A stretch of DNA of 64,000 nt, taken from NCBI RefSeq assembly GCF_003355005.1, contig NZ_CP029985.1, positions 1,479,001 to 1,543,000 on the forward strand. Direction: 5' to 3'. A model generated the notes under the pieces. That model was not told the DNA's origin and did no database searches. It worked only from the letters and a program-made list of their open reading frames with translations. A program made the position numbers and the translations under genes. Positions within the stretch are counted from its first letter, which is position 1. Every line of letters begins with the position of its first letter. This DNA comes from Sphingomonas sp. FARSPH (GTDB lineage: Bacteria > Pseudomonadota > Alphaproteobacteria > Sphingomonadales > Sphingomonadaceae). Positions 34,931 to 45,628 of this stretch are shown here, piece after piece.

Positions 34931-37339
34931 ATGAAGGCGCTTGGTACGTCCACGACACTCAAGCTGGGCGTGGCGCTCGCCGCGCTCTGCACGACGCCGG
35001 CGATAGCGCAGGTCGCGTCGGCCGCCGACCCCGCGCAAGCGGGGAGCGCCAGCGCGGCGGAAACCGCGCCCGACACGAACACGGCCGCTGCCGACGACGG
35101 CGACATCGTCGTCACCGCGCGGCGGCGTGCGGAAACCTTGCTGTCCGTACCGATCGCCGTCACCGCCTTCACCGCGGACAAGCTGGCCAAGTCGGGTGCG
35201 ATCGACCTGACCGACATCCAGAACACGACACCCAATACGACGCTGAAGGTCGCGCGCGGCTCGAACTCGACGCTCGCCGCCTTCATTCGCGGCGTCGGCC
35301 AGCAGGATCCGGTGCCGGGCTTCGAGGCGGGCGTCGGCGTCTATCTCGACGACGTCTATCTCAACCGGCCGCAGGCAGCGGTGCTCGACATCTACGACGT
35401 CGACCGGATCGAGGTGCTGCGCGGCCCGCAGGGAACGCTATACGGGCGCAACACGATCGGCGGCGCGGTCAAATACGTCACCAAGCGCCTGCCCGACACG
35501 CCCGAAGTGCGGGTCAAGGGCACCTACGGCAGCTACAACCAGGCGGATGCGGTGGTCGCGTTGTCAGTGCCGATCGGCGATATGCTGAAGGTCGGCGTCG
35601 CGGGCGCGCGGCTGAGCCGCGACGGCTTCGGGCGCAACCTCAACCTCAATATAGACAATTACAACAAGGACATCTGGGCCGCGCGCGGCACGGTGGAGTT
35701 CGAGAGCCCGGACACGCGGCTGTTCGTGCGCATCACCGGCGACTATACGCACGACAAGAGCAACCCGCGCAACGGCCACCGCCTGATCCCCGGCATCGCC
35801 AGCGGAACGCCGGTGCTGGCGAACGTCTTCGACACGCAGGCCGGGCTCAACACGCCGCGCCAGAATATCGAGGCGGGCGGCCTGTCGATGAGCGTCAGCG
35901 CCAAGCTGACCGACCAGCTGACCTTGCGCAGCATCAGCGCGTACCGCGCCGACACATCTTATACTCCAATCGACTTCGACTCGCTGCCCGCGGTCGATGT
36001 CGACGTGCCCGCCGTCTATCGCAACGAGCAGACCAGCCAGGAATTCCAGCTGCTCTACAGCTCCGACAAGATCAACGGCCTGATCGGTTATTACTATCTG
36101 GGCGCCAAGGCCTCGACCGGGTTCGGCGTGCTCTTGTCGACCACCTTCCCGGGTCTCGACGCCTATACTGCGGGCGATGTGCGGACCGAGACGTCGTCGG
36201 TCTATGGCGACTTCACCTTCGACTTCACGCCGCAGATCAGCCTGTCGCTCGGCGGCCGCTATACGTGGGACGAGCGCAGCTCGTACATCTTCAAGGCCAA
36301 TTACATCGGCCTGACCCAGGAGTTCGGCGGCACGCCGGTGCCGTTCCTGGGCACGCCGCCCTCGACCAATTTCCGCGGCGTCGCCAATTTCAAGCGCTTC
36401 ACCCCGCGGGCCTCATTGAACTTCAAGCCGAACGACAACCACCTGCTCTATGCGTCCTATTCGGAAGGCTTCAAGGGCGGCGGGTTCGATCCGCGCGGGT
36501 CGGGCACGTCGGCGCCGATCAGCAACCCCGCCGCCGGACGGACGTATCAGGACATCTACAATTTCCTGCTGTTCCGCCCCGAAACCGTCACCAGCTACGA
36601 GATCGGGTGGAAGGGTGCCGCGTTCGACAAACGGCTGACCTGGGCGCTCGACGGTTTCTATTCGGACTATACCGACGTTCAGGTGCCGGGATCGGTCGGC
36701 TGCACCGTCGGCGGCGTGCAGACCTTCTGCGGCATCACCACCAACGCCGCCAAGGCGCGGATCAAGGGCATCGAGCTGGAAACCAACGCCGTGCTCGCCC
36801 GCGATTTCGCCGGCGCCGGATCGTCGTTCAGCCTGGCCGGCACGATGGGCTATATCGATGCCAAATACCGCAAGTTCATCGGCCCGACCGGGGTCGACGT
36901 CGCCAACGTCCGCGTTTTCCAGAATACGCCGGACTGGACGGCATCGGGCACCGCGACGGGCGCGATCCCGGTCGGCGACGGCCTGGTCACCGCCAATACC
37001 ACCGTCTCCTACCGCAGCCTGACGCACCAGTTCGAGACGGCGAGCCCGTTCCTGGACCAGCCGGGCTATACGCTGTGGGATGCAGGCCTGACCTATGCCT
37101 TCGGCGCGGAGCGGCGCTATTCGATCGGCGTCTATGGCCGCAACCTGACCGACAAGCGCTACAAGACAAGCGGATACCAGTATATCAGGACCGACATCGC
37201 CGGTACGCCGCTCAACGCCGCGGGCCAGCCGATCACCAACGGCACCGGATATGTCCCGACATTGGGCAAGGAGGGCATCGCCACCGCCTTCTACGGCGCG
37301 CCGCGGCAGGTGTTCGGGACGTTCACCGCGCGGTTCTGA
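34931..37339 (+). CDS. TonB-dependent outer membrane receptor
   Basis: An 802-residue outer membrane barrel with signal peptide (MKALGTSTTLKLGVALAALC, cleavage after AIAQ). A TonB box-like DIVVTARRR lies about residue 57. The plug domain has the sphingomonad motif YLDDVYLNRPQAAVLDIYDV, then RIEVLRGPQGTLYGRNTIGG (about 158-177). Barrel strands run to the end, which closes with the usual terminal Phe (FGTFTARF). ATG 34931 is preceded by GGGGAGG and gives a proper signal peptide. Its divergent TetR gene and downstream MFS gene suggest a regulated uptake route for an unknown small hydrophobic substrate. Confidence 0.93.
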   Translation: MKALGTSTTLKLGVALAALCTTPAIAQVASAADPAQAGSASAAETAPDTNTAAADDGDIVVTARRRAETLLSVPIAVTAFTADKLAKSGAIDLTDIQNTTPNTTLKVARGSNSTLAAFIRGVGQQDPVPGFEAGVGVYLDDVYLNRPQAAVLDIYDVDRIEVLRGPQGTLYGRNTIGGAVKYVTKRLPDTPEVRVKGTYGSYNQADAVVALSVPIGDMLKVGVAGARLSRDGFGRNLNLNIDNYNKDIWAARGTVEFESPDTRLFVRITGDYTHDKSNPRNGHRLIPGIASGTPVLANVFDTQAGLNTPRQNIEAGGLSMSVSAKLTDQLTLRSISAYRADTSYTPIDFDSLPAVDVDVPAVYRNEQTSQEFQLLYSSDKINGLIGYYYLGAKASTGFGVLLSTTFPGLDAYTAGDVRTETSSVYGDFTFDFTPQISLSLGGRYTWDERSSYIFKANYIGLTQEFGGTPVPFLGTPPSTNFRGVANFKRFTPRASLNFKPNDNHLLYASYSEGFKGGGFDPRGSGTSAPISNPAAGRTYQDIYNFLLFRPETVTSYEIGWKGAAFDKRLTWALDGFYSDYTDVQVPGSVGCTVGGVQTFCGITTNAAKARIKGIELETNAVLARDFAGAGSSFSLAGTMGYIDAKYRKFIGPTGVDVANVRVFQNTPDWTASGTATGAIPVGDGLVTANTTVSYRSLTHQFETASPFLDQPGYTLWDAGLTYAFGAERRYSIGVYGRNLTDKRYKTSGYQYIRTDIAGTPLNAAGQPITNGTGYVPTLGKEGIATAFYGAPRQVFGTFTARF

Positions 37340-37366
37340 TAGGGACAGTCCGTCACCCTCACCCTT

Positions 37367-37387
37367 CCCTCTCCCGGTGGGAGAGGG
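37367..37387. repeat. Short palindromic hairpin before the MFS gene
   Basis: CCCTCTCCC and GGGAGAGGG form a perfect 9-bp stem with a GGT loop. It sits between the TonB receptor and the MFS transporter, right before the GGAGAAG binding site. The arrangement is a common interspersed hairpin in high-GC proteobacteria. Confidence 0.6.
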
Positions 37388-37402
37388 AGGCAGGAGAAGC
37401 AG

Positions 37403-38641
37403 ATGCCGACCCGTTCCCGTTATCCGGCGCTCGTGCTGGCGATGCTGCTGCTCGTCTACACCTTCAACTTCCTCGACCGGCAGATCCTCGGCATCCTCGC
37501 GCAGCCGATCAAGGCGGACCTGAAGCTCAGCGATACCGAGCTTGGCGCGCTAGGGGGCATCGCCTTCGCCCTTCTCTATTCGACGCTCGCCATCCCGCTC
37601 GCGCTCGTCGCGGACCGCACCAGCCGCAGCTGGGTCATCACCGCCAGCCTGGCGGTGTGGAGCGGTTTCACCGCCCTGTGCGGGCTCGCCACCGGCTTCT
37701 GGCAATTGTTCGCCTTTCGCCTGGGCGTCGGGGTCGGCGAGGCGGGGGGCGTCGCGCCCTCCTATGCGATGATCGCCGACTATTTCCCGCCCGAACGCCG
37801 CGCGCGGGCGCTCGCCATCTATTCGCTCGGCATCCCGATCGGGCTTGCCGGCGGCGCGCTGCTCGGCGGGGTGATCGCCAGCCTGGTCGACTGGCGCTGG
37901 GCATTCATCGTCGTCGGGCTGGCGGGCGTCGTGCTCGCGCCGATATTCCGCCTCGTCGTCAAGGAACCGCCGCGGCCGCGGTCGGGCAGCGACGCGGTCC
38001 GCGTCGGCGCGGTGTTCCGCCTGCTCGCGGGCAAGCGCAGCTTCTGGCTGATGGCGTTCGCCGCGGCGTTCAGTTCGATGTGCGGCTATGGCCTCGCCTT
38101 CTGGGTGCCGTCGGTGCTGATCCGCAGCTTCGGCTTCACGCTTCTCGGCACGTCGCACTATGTCGCCTCGCTGTTGCTCGTCGGCGGCACGATCGGCGTG
38201 TTCGGCGGCGGCTGGCTTGCCGACCGGCTGGGCGCGCGCGACCGCGGCGCCTATGCGAGGCTGCCGGCGATCGCCTGGCTCATCACCGTGCCGCTGTTCG
38301 GGGCGGCGCTGATGAGCCCGTCGCCGGTCGTCGCCTGGTTCCTGTTCCTCATCCCCAACGGGCTCAACATCCTGTGGCTGGGGCCGGTGACGACCGCGGT
38401 CCAGCACCTCGTCCCCGCGCCGATGCGCGCGACCGCGTCGGCGAGCTTCCTGTTCATCAACAATCTGATCGGGCTGGGGCTGGGATCGTGGCTGATGGGG
38501 CGGTTGTCCGACGCGATGAAGGCGGCGCATGGTGTCGACGCGCTACGCTACGCCACCTTCTATGCGCTGGGCTTCTACGTGATCGCGGCCGCGCTGATGC
38601 TGAGCGCGGTCAAAGCGCTGCGCCGCGACTGGGTGGCGTGA
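37403..38641 (+). CDS. MFS transporter, spinster-like group
   Basis: A 412-residue inner-membrane transporter with about 12 hydrophobic segments. N-terminal NFLDRQILGILAQPIKADL, ALLYSTLAIPLALVADRTSR, and VGVGEAGGVAPSYAMIADYF match the spinster-like MFS group widespread in sphingomonads. Such genes often pair with TonB receptors in gene clusters for aromatic, terpene or lipid-like substrates. It follows the receptor by 63 bp and has its own GGAGAAG ribosome binding site. The substrate is unknown; both import and export are possible. Confidence 0.9.
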   Translation: MPTRSRYPALVLAMLLLVYTFNFLDRQILGILAQPIKADLKLSDTELGALGGIAFALLYSTLAIPLALVADRTSRSWVITASLAVWSGFTALCGLATGFWQLFAFRLGVGVGEAGGVAPSYAMIADYFPPERRARALAIYSLGIPIGLAGGALLGGVIASLVDWRWAFIVVGLAGVVLAPIFRLVVKEPPRPRSGSDAVRVGAVFRLLAGKRSFWLMAFAAAFSSMCGYGLAFWVPSVLIRSFGFTLLGTSHYVASLLLVGGTIGVFGGGWLADRLGARDRGAYARLPAIAWLITVPLFGAALMSPSPVVAWFLFLIPNGLNILWLGPVTTAVQHLVPAPMRATASASFLFINNLIGLGLGSWLMGRLSDAMKAAHGVDALRYATFYALGFYVIAAALMLSAVKALRRDWVA

Positions 38642-38800
38642 AAGGTCGCGAAAGTCGCAGTGTTTGCGGGGCGTTGCCCACCATGTTGGCATGGCGGGCA
38701 AGCGCATGATAATGCACCGGAAGTCGCGCGAGTCTTGACAGAATTGACACCTGAACGCGACATCTCCTGTCGCGCCGGCGTTATTTTATGTCAACGATGC

Positions 38801-38822
38801 GAAAGAGCCTTTGTTCTCTTTC
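38801..38822 (-). terminator. Possible terminator of prfC
   Basis: GAAAGAG (38801-38807) and CTCTTTC (38816-38822) form a 7-bp stem 31 bp beyond the prfC stop on the minus strand. There is no long T tract. The remaining part of 38642-38853 holds a GCGAC-AAAG type motif (38643-38660) and no convincing gene. Confidence 0.45.
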
Positions 38823-38853
38823 TGTACCACGATTTGCGCGTGTAGGACAGCCC

Positions 38854-40380
<1,527 letters not shown>

Positions 40381-40400
40381 CACTGGGTCCGGTCAGAAGG

Positions 40401-40496
40401 CGTCATCCCCGCGCAGGCGGGGATCCAGATACTCAGGCGTTCGGGCAGGAGTCGCTGGCGTTGCGTCAATGGATTCCCGCCTACGCGGGAATGACG
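40401..40496. repeat. Type B palindromic repeat, copy 1
   Basis: 96 bp, starting CGTCATCCCCGCGCAGGCGG and ending CCTACGCGGGAATGACG. Each end forms its own short hairpin, and the two ends are inverted copies of each other. Other copies are at 45230, 45629, 48707 and 54686. Confidence 0.85.
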
Positions 40497-40534
40497 AAAA
40501 TGGGAATTGCCGGGTCGCGCAACCAGACCCGCTT

Positions 40535-41416
40535 TTACGCGGTCAGCGTCACCTTCATGCGGATGTGCTTCGTGTCGCCGGGCGCGATCTCGAACACGCC
40601 GGGCTTGGCGCGGAAATCGCCCGCATAGCCTTCGGGATCGGCGATGCCGTGCCAGGGTTCGATGCAGACATAGGCGGCGCCGGGCTTGGTCCAGATGCCG
40701 AGCTTGGGCGTGTCCGGGAAGGCGACGTGGAGCTCGGGGCCCTCGCTCGCGCCATAGGTGACGGCTTGCGAGCGGACATGGTCCCAGACGAGCGCGTCGT
40801 CGGTGAACAGATCGTCGCGCAGCTGCAACGTGCGGCCGTCGAGCGGCGAGGGGCGCGTGGCGGCGGCGATCAGGCCGTCGGGAGCGATCTCGCGCAGCGC
40901 GCCGGGCTCGTCCGCCGCGAAGACGATGCGGTGGTCGGCGCGATCGTGCCCATAGGGCAGCGGCCACGCGAAGGCGGGATGGAAGCCGAAGCTCGCCGGC
41001 ATGGCCGCGTCGTTGCGGTTGACGATGCGCGCCTCGACCGACAGCGTCGTGTCTTCGATCGAGAAGGTGATCTCCAGCCGGAAGGCGAAGGGGTAATGGC
41101 TGCGCGTCTGGTCGCTGTCCTCCAGCGCGAAGACGGCGTGACTGTCCGACGCCTCGACGACATCGAACAGCGAATGGCGGGCGAAACCGTGCTTGGGCAT
41201 CGGATAGGTCGCGCCGTCGAGGTGGATCTGCAGCCCGTTGGTGACGCCGATCACCGGGAACAGGATCGGCGCGTGGCCGGTCCAGAAGGCCGGGTCGGCG
41301 TCGGTCATCAATTCGCGGCCTTGCGCATCGGTGAGGTGCGTGAGCTCGGCGCCATAGCTGTTGATCGCGGCGGTGAGCGCGCCGGAGGTGATGCGGATCA
41401 TCTGGGGGTCGGTCAT
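40535..41416 (-). CDS. Aldose 1-epimerase family protein
   Basis: A 293-residue galactose mutarotase-like protein. Family points are ALTAAINSYGAELTHLTDAQ at the start, PKHGFARHS (the first active-site His region), ASFGFHPAFAWPL (second His) and the late ELHVAFPDTPKLGIW with CIEPWHGIADP. This branch (YihR/YeaD-like) acts on hexose or hexose-phosphate anomers; the exact sugar is not clear. It is cytoplasmic and has no obvious operon partner. Type B repeat copy 1 lies downstream and a type D element upstream. Confidence 0.86.
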   Translation of the reverse strand: MTDPQMIRITSGALTAAINSYGAELTHLTDAQGRELMTDADPAFWTGHAPILFPVIGVTNGLQIHLDGATYPMPKHGFARHSLFDVVEASDSHAVFALEDSDQTRSHYPFAFRLEITFSIEDTTLSVEARIVNRNDAAMPASFGFHPAFAWPLPYGHDRADHRIVFAADEPGALREIAPDGLIAAATRPSPLDGRTLQLRDDLFTDDALVWDHVRSQAVTYGASEGPELHVAFPDTPKLGIWTKPGAAYVCIEPWHGIADPEGYAGDFRAKPGVFEIAPGDTKHIRMKVTLTA

Positions 41417-41443
41417 GATGCGGCCTGTAACGCACGAATGCCG

Positions 41444-41594
41444 GAAAATCCTCCCCTGCTGCGCAGGGGAGGGGGACCGCCGCCGGAGGCGGTGGTGGAG
41501 GGGCAGCCAAACAGAGCCATCGTCTGCGGCTGCCCCTCCACCATTCGGCTGCGCCGAACGGTCCCCCTCTCCCCGCGAAGCGGGGAGGATTTTC
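41444..41594. repeat. Type D compound palindrome before the aldose epimerase gene
   Basis: 151 bp with nested arms: gaaaatcctcccc pairs with ggggaggattttc at the ends (13 bp, perfect), a GGGGACCG arm follows, and tggtggaggggcagcc pairs with ggctgcccctccacca (16 bp, perfect) inside. Extra hairpins sit between. The right edge overlaps the pheT stop codon by two bases. A related, more diverged element is at 60726-60860. Confidence 0.8.
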
Positions 41595-43959
41595 AGGTCC
41601 TGAGCACCGCACCCTGTTTCGCGGCGGCGGCGACGACCTTGTCGGCGATGGCCTTCAGCGCCTCGTCGGTGAAGCTCTTGTCGGTCGGCTGGAGCGTCAC
41701 CTCGACCGCGACGGACTTCATGCCGGGCTCGACGCCCGTGCCGGTGAAGACGTCGAAGACGCGCGCGGCGGTGATCGCCGCCTTGTCCGCGCCGCGCACG
41801 CTGCGGACCAGCGCGTCGGCGGAGAGGGCGGCGGGGACGAGGAAGGCGAAGTCGCGGCGCACCGATTGCAGCGCGGGCGGCGCGAAGGCCGGGCGCATGA
41901 AGCCGCCGCCGCCGCGCTTCGCCGGCAAGGCGTCGAGGTAGAGTTCGACCGCGGCGATGCTGCCGTCGAGGTCGAACGCCTTAGTGAGCGTCGGATGCAA
42001 CATGCCGAAGCGCGCGAGGATCGTCTTGGGCCCGAGCCGCAGCGTGCCCGACTGGCCGGGATGCCATGCGTCGCCGGCTTCCCCCATCACCTGCAGGTTG
42101 TCGACGGGCGCGCCTGCGGCGGCGAGCAGGGCGAGCGCCTCCGCCTTGGCGTCAAAGGCGTCGAAGGCCGCGGCCTTGCCGGCGCGCCAGCCGCGTTCGC
42201 GCGCGTTGCCGGCTAGGACGAGGCCGAGCGTCGGATGCTCGCCTTCGGCGAGATAGCGGCGGCCGATCTCGAACAGGCGCACGGCGGTGGCGCCGCGCGC
42301 AAGATTGCGGCGGGTCGCCGACAGCAGGCCGGGGAGCAGCGACGGGCGCATGACCTTCAGGTCCTCGCTGATCGGATTGGCAAGGCTCCACGCGCCGCCG
42401 CCGAACGGCGCGGCCTCGGCGTCGGAAACGAAGCTCCACGTCACCGCCTCGTCGAGGCCGCGCGCGGCGGCGGCGCGGCGGACGCGGCGCTCCAGCTTCT
42501 GCTGCGGCGTCGCGGTCGGCCTGGCGACGCCGGGCGCGCGGGGCAGGGGGACGGGCGCGACCTTGTCGATCCCCTCGATGCGGATCACTTCCTCGACCAG
42601 GTCGGCGGGGCCGTCGATGTCGCGGCGCCACGTCGGCACGGTGACACGCCAGTCATCGGCAACGGTGAAGCCGAGACGTTTGAGGATCGCCTTCTGCCGG
42701 TCGGGCGCGATGGCGAGGCCGCCGAGCGTTTCGGCGCGCGCCGGGTCGTAGGCGATCGTGCGCGGCGCCAGCGGCGGCTGGCCGGCGCGGGTGACGGCGC
42801 TGGCGGTGCCGCCGCAATATTGCTGGACGAGGAAGGTCGCGATGGCGAGGCCGTCGTCGAGGAACGCCGGGTCGACGCCGCGTTCGAACCGCTGGCGCGC
42901 ATCCGACGTCAGCGCCAGCGCCTGGCCGGTGCGCGCGATCGCGTCGGGCGCGAAATAGGCGCATTCGATGATGACGTCGGTGGTCGCCTCCGACACGCCC
43001 GAATGCGCGCCGCCCATGATGCCACCGATATCGTGCACCGCGACATCGTCGGCGATGACGGTCATGCCTTCGGACAGGGTGTAGGTCCGGCCGTTGAGCG
43101 CCTCGACGGTTTCGCCGGTGCGCGCCTTCCGCGCGACGAGACCGCCCGACAGTTTCGCCTTGTCGTAGACGTGCAGTGGGCGGCCGCAATCGACGGTCAT
43201 GTAGTTGGTGATGTCGACCAGTGCCGAGATCGGCTTCTGCCCGATCGCGGTCAGGCGGTGGCGCATCCACTCGGGCGCCTCGCCGTTGGTGAGGCCGCGC
43301 ACCGCCTGCGCGTAGAAGGCGGGGCAGCCGTCCGCATCCTCGATGCGGACATCGGGGCCGGGGCCCTCGGTCACGACCACGGGCGCGGTCAGCGGCACGA
43401 GCGTGCCGAGCCCGGCGGCGGCGAGATCGCGCGCGATGCCGTGGACGCCCATGCAATCCTGGCGGTTGGGGGTGATCGACACGTCGATGACGGGATCGTC
43501 GAGCCCGGCATAATCGGGGAAGGGCGTGCCGATCGGCGCATCGGCGGGCAGTTCGATGATGCCGTCATGGCCCTCGCCGATCTGCAGCTCGCGCGCGGAG
43601 CACATCATGCCGTTCGACTCGACGCCGCGGATGCTCGCGACCTTCAGCGTCACGTCGAGCCCGGGGACATAGGCGCCCGGCGCGCCGAACACGCCGACCA
43701 GGCCGGCGCGCGCATTGGGGGCGCCGCAGACGACCTGCATCGGGCCGTCTCCGGCGTCGACCGACAGGACCTGGAGCTTGTCCGCCTGCGGATGCGGCGC
43801 GGCCGACAGGATGCGCGCGATGCGGAAGCTTTTGAGCGCATCGCCGGGATTGTCGACGCCCTCGACCTCCAGCCCGATGCGCGTCAGGCCGTCGAGGATA
43901 TCCTCGAGGCCCGCGTCGGTGGTCAGGTGATGCTTGAGCCAGGAGAGGGTGAACTTCAT
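41593..43959 (-). CDS. pheT: Phenylalanine--tRNA ligase beta subunit
   Basis: A 788-residue subunit of the alpha2-beta2 synthetase. It starts MKFTLSWLKHHL and has, in order, the tRNA-binding OB domain (about residues 40-150, with VVCGAPNAR), B3/B4 editing domain (AFYAQAVRGLTNG, and SALVDITNYMTVDCGRPLH), B5 domain, catalytic-like core and the C-terminal anticodon-binding domain (QSVRRDFAFLV, VFTGTGVEPGMKSVAVEV). Length is normal. pheS lies upstream in the same direction, but a perfect 31-bp-armed palindrome separates the two genes. The stop is at the edge of a type D element. Confidence 0.96.
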   Translation of the reverse strand: MKFTLSWLKHHLTTDAGLEDILDGLTRIGLEVEGVDNPGDALKSFRIARILSAAPHPQADKLQVLSVDAGDGPMQVVCGAPNARAGLVGVFGAPGAYVPGLDVTLKVASIRGVESNGMMCSARELQIGEGHDGIIELPADAPIGTPFPDYAGLDDPVIDVSITPNRQDCMGVHGIARDLAAAGLGTLVPLTAPVVVTEGPGPDVRIEDADGCPAFYAQAVRGLTNGEAPEWMRHRLTAIGQKPISALVDITNYMTVDCGRPLHVYDKAKLSGGLVARKARTGETVEALNGRTYTLSEGMTVIADDVAVHDIGGIMGGAHSGVSEATTDVIIECAYFAPDAIARTGQALALTSDARQRFERGVDPAFLDDGLAIATFLVQQYCGGTASAVTRAGQPPLAPRTIAYDPARAETLGGLAIAPDRQKAILKRLGFTVADDWRVTVPTWRRDIDGPADLVEEVIRIEGIDKVAPVPLPRAPGVARPTATPQQKLERRVRRAAAARGLDEAVTWSFVSDAEAAPFGGGAWSLANPISEDLKVMRPSLLPGLLSATRRNLARGATAVRLFEIGRRYLAEGEHPTLGLVLAGNARERGWRAGKAAAFDAFDAKAEALALLAAAGAPVDNLQVMGEAGDAWHPGQSGTLRLGPKTILARFGMLHPTLTKAFDLDGSIAAVELYLDALPAKRGGGGFMRPAFAPPALQSVRRDFAFLVPAALSADALVRSVRGADKAAITAARVFDVFTGTGVEPGMKSVAVEVTLQPTDKSFTDEALKAIADKVVAAAAKQGAVLRT

Positions 43960-43978
43960 CGGAACGTTCCGTCCTTAT

Positions 43979-44090
43979 CGTCATCCCGGCGCAGGCCGGG
44001 ACCCATGGACCCGGACCGCCGCTTGGTTCGCGGTCCGCGTCTTCATTACCAGCACCGCGTCCATGGGTCCCGGCCTGCGCCGGGATGACG
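43979..44090. repeat. Type C palindrome between pheS and pheT
   Basis: 112 bp with perfect 31-bp arms (43979-44009 and 44060-44090) and an inner 8-bp hairpin CGGACCGC/GCGGTCCG. The ends are CGTCATCCCGGCG and CGCCGGGATGACG, sharing the CGTCAT/ATGACG termini of the type B and A repeats. It lies inside what is normally one operon. Confidence 0.85.
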
Positions 44091-44107
44091 GATCGGTGTA
44101 TGCGGCG

Positions 44108-45235
44108 TCAGCCCGCCGCCCCGACCCCGCCCGACAGCGTCGGCACGTCGAGCGCGGCGAAGCCGTAATGCTTCAGCCAGCGGATATCGCCGTCGAAGAA
44201 GGGCCGAAGGTCGTCCATGCCGTATTTCAGCATGGCGAGCCGATCGATGCCGCTGCCGAAGGCGAAACCCTGCCATTCGTCGGGATCGAGGCCGCAGGCG
44301 GCGATCACCTTCGGGTGGACCATGCCGCTGCCCAAGACTTCCATCCAGCCGCCTCCCGAGCCGCCGATCACCCGCTTGCCCTTCTCGATCGTATAGCCGA
44401 CGTCGACCTCCGCCGACGGTTCGGTGAAGGGGAAATAGCTGGGGCGCAGGCGCAGGACGATGTCGTCGCGCTCGAAGAACGCCTTGAGGAAGGTCTCCAG
44501 CGTCCATTTGAGGTGGCCGAGCGTGATGCCCTTGTCGATCACCAGCCCTTCGACCTGGTGGAACATCGGCGTGTGCGTCGCATCCGAATCGGAGCGGTAG
44601 GTGCGGCCCGGCGCGATGATGCGGATCGGCGGCGGCGTCTCCAGCATCGTGCGGATCTGCACCGGCGACGTGTGCGTGCGCAGCAGCGAGAAGGTGGTGC
44701 GCTCGTCGAACGTGCCCGCCGCCTTCGCGTCCTGGCCCTGGGTCAGGTAGAAGGTGTCGTGCATCGCGCGCGCCGGATGCGTTTCGGGAATGTTGAGCGC
44801 GCTGAAATTGTGCCAGTCGGTCTCGATCTCTGGCCCGGTCGCGACCGCGAAGCCCAGGTCGGCGAAGATTTCCGCCAGCTCGTCCATCACCTGGCTGACC
44901 GGATGGACCGTGCCTGCCAGCGGCGCGTCGGCGGGGAGCGTCATGTCGAGCGTCTCGGCGGCGAGGCGCGCGTCGAGCGCGGCGCGTTCGAGCGCGGCCT
45001 TGCGGGTGGCGATCGCCTCGGTCACCGATTCGCGCAAGCCGTGGATGCGCGGGCCTTCGACCTGGCGCTCCTCGGGGCTCATCTTGCCGAGCGTTTTCAG
45101 CAGTTGGGTGATGCTGCCCTGCTTGCCGAGCGCCTCGACGCGTAGGGATTCGAGGGTGTCGAGCGTGTCGCTCTGCCGGATGCGGTCGAGCAGATGCTCT
45201 TGCGGGTCGAGTTCGGCCACGTGAAACTCCGTCAT
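44108..45235 (-). CDS. pheS: Phenylalanine--tRNA ligase alpha subunit
   Basis: A 375-residue class II synthetase subunit. The N-terminal coiled-coil ends about residue 100 and the catalytic domain shows [36 protein letters not shown], and motif 3 in [14 protein letters not shown]. The ATG at 45235 is formed by the end of a type B repeat (GGGAATGACG) and has no spaced binding site. A GTG five codons later (45220) has GGAG six bases upstream and may be the native start, giving 370 residues. The ATG also overlaps the stop of the GIY-YIG gene. Confidence 0.94.
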   Translation of the reverse strand: MTEFHVAELDPQEHLLDRIRQSDTLDTLESLRVEALGKQGSITQLLKTLGKMSPEERQVEGPRIHGLRESVTEAIATRKAALERAALDARLAAETLDMTLPADAPLAGTVHPVSQVMDELAEIFADLGFAVATGPEIETDWHNFSALNIPETHPARAMHDTFYLTQGQDAKAAGTFDERTTFSLLRTHTSPVQIRTMLETPPPIRIIAPGRTYRSDSDATHTPMFHQVEGLVIDKGITLGHLKWTLETFLKAFFERDDIVLRLRPSYFPFTEPSAEVDVGYTIEKGKRVIGGSGGGWMEVLGSGMVHPKVIAACGLDPDEWQGFAFGSGIDRLAMLKYGMDDLRPFFDGDIRWLKHYGFAALDVPTLSGGVGAAG

Positions 45236-45308
45236 TCCCGCGCAGGCGGGAATCCAGACGTCCTGCCGGTCGGGGCTTTGGCGTCCCGGCCTGCGCGGGA
45301 CTGTGATG
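45230..45308. repeat. Type B palindromic repeat, degenerate copy 2
   Basis: Begins CGTCATTCCCGCGCAGGCGG as in the other copies; the right end is degraded to GCCTGCGCGGGACTGTGATG. It covers the last 25 codons of the GIY-YIG gene and the pheS start codon. Confidence 0.75.
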
Positions 45309-45612
45309 CAAGCGGCTCAAAGCCGAGGCCGATGGCAAGGTCAACCCAGTCGGGGTTGCTCTGTTCGATCAGCCGCGCCTTCCAGTCGCGGTTCCATTTC
45401 TTCAGTTGCTTCTCACGCCGGATGGCCGTTTCCATGTCGGACGCCATTTCGAACCAGACCAGCCTCTTGATGTCGTAGCGTTTGGTGAAGCCCTCGATCA
45501 GGCCCTCGCGGTGCTGGTAGATGCGCGCGAGCAGGTTCGAGGTGACGCCGATGTAGAGCGAACCGTGCCGCCCGCTGGCGAGGATGTAGACGCAGGGTTG
45601 CTTGGCTTCCAC
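45232..45612 (-). CDS. GIY-YIG nuclease family protein
   Basis: A 126-residue single-domain nuclease of the small GIY-YIG group. Motifs in order: CVYILASG and [20 protein letters not shown] (residues 7-36), the conserved Arg and His, then [24 protein letters not shown] with the metal-binding Glu. The last 25 residues ([20 protein letters not shown]) are encoded by a type B repeat, so the original C-terminus may have been shorter. GTG 45612 is the start. Another full type B copy lies 17 bp upstream. The gene breaks the usual rplT-pheS order, which suggests it arrived by insertion. Confidence 0.88.
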   Translation of the reverse strand: MEAKQPCVYILASGRHGSLYIGVTSNLLARIYQHREGLIEGFTKRYDIKRLVWFEMASDMETAIRREKQLKKWNRDWKARLIEQSNPDWVDLAIGLGFEPLASQSRAGRDAKAPTGRTSGFPPARE

Positions 45613-45628
45613 GGTCGCGTTTCCATTC

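Noticed and set aside
34717..38709. A 1330-codon plus-strand frame over the TonB receptor and MFS genes
   Set aside because: Out of frame with two clear proteins, very rich in Arg, no domain. A shadow of high GC.
38660..38845. A 61-codon frame with several Cys residues between the MFS gene and prfC
   Set aside because: No ribosome binding site, and the stretch contains a repeat motif and the likely prfC terminator.
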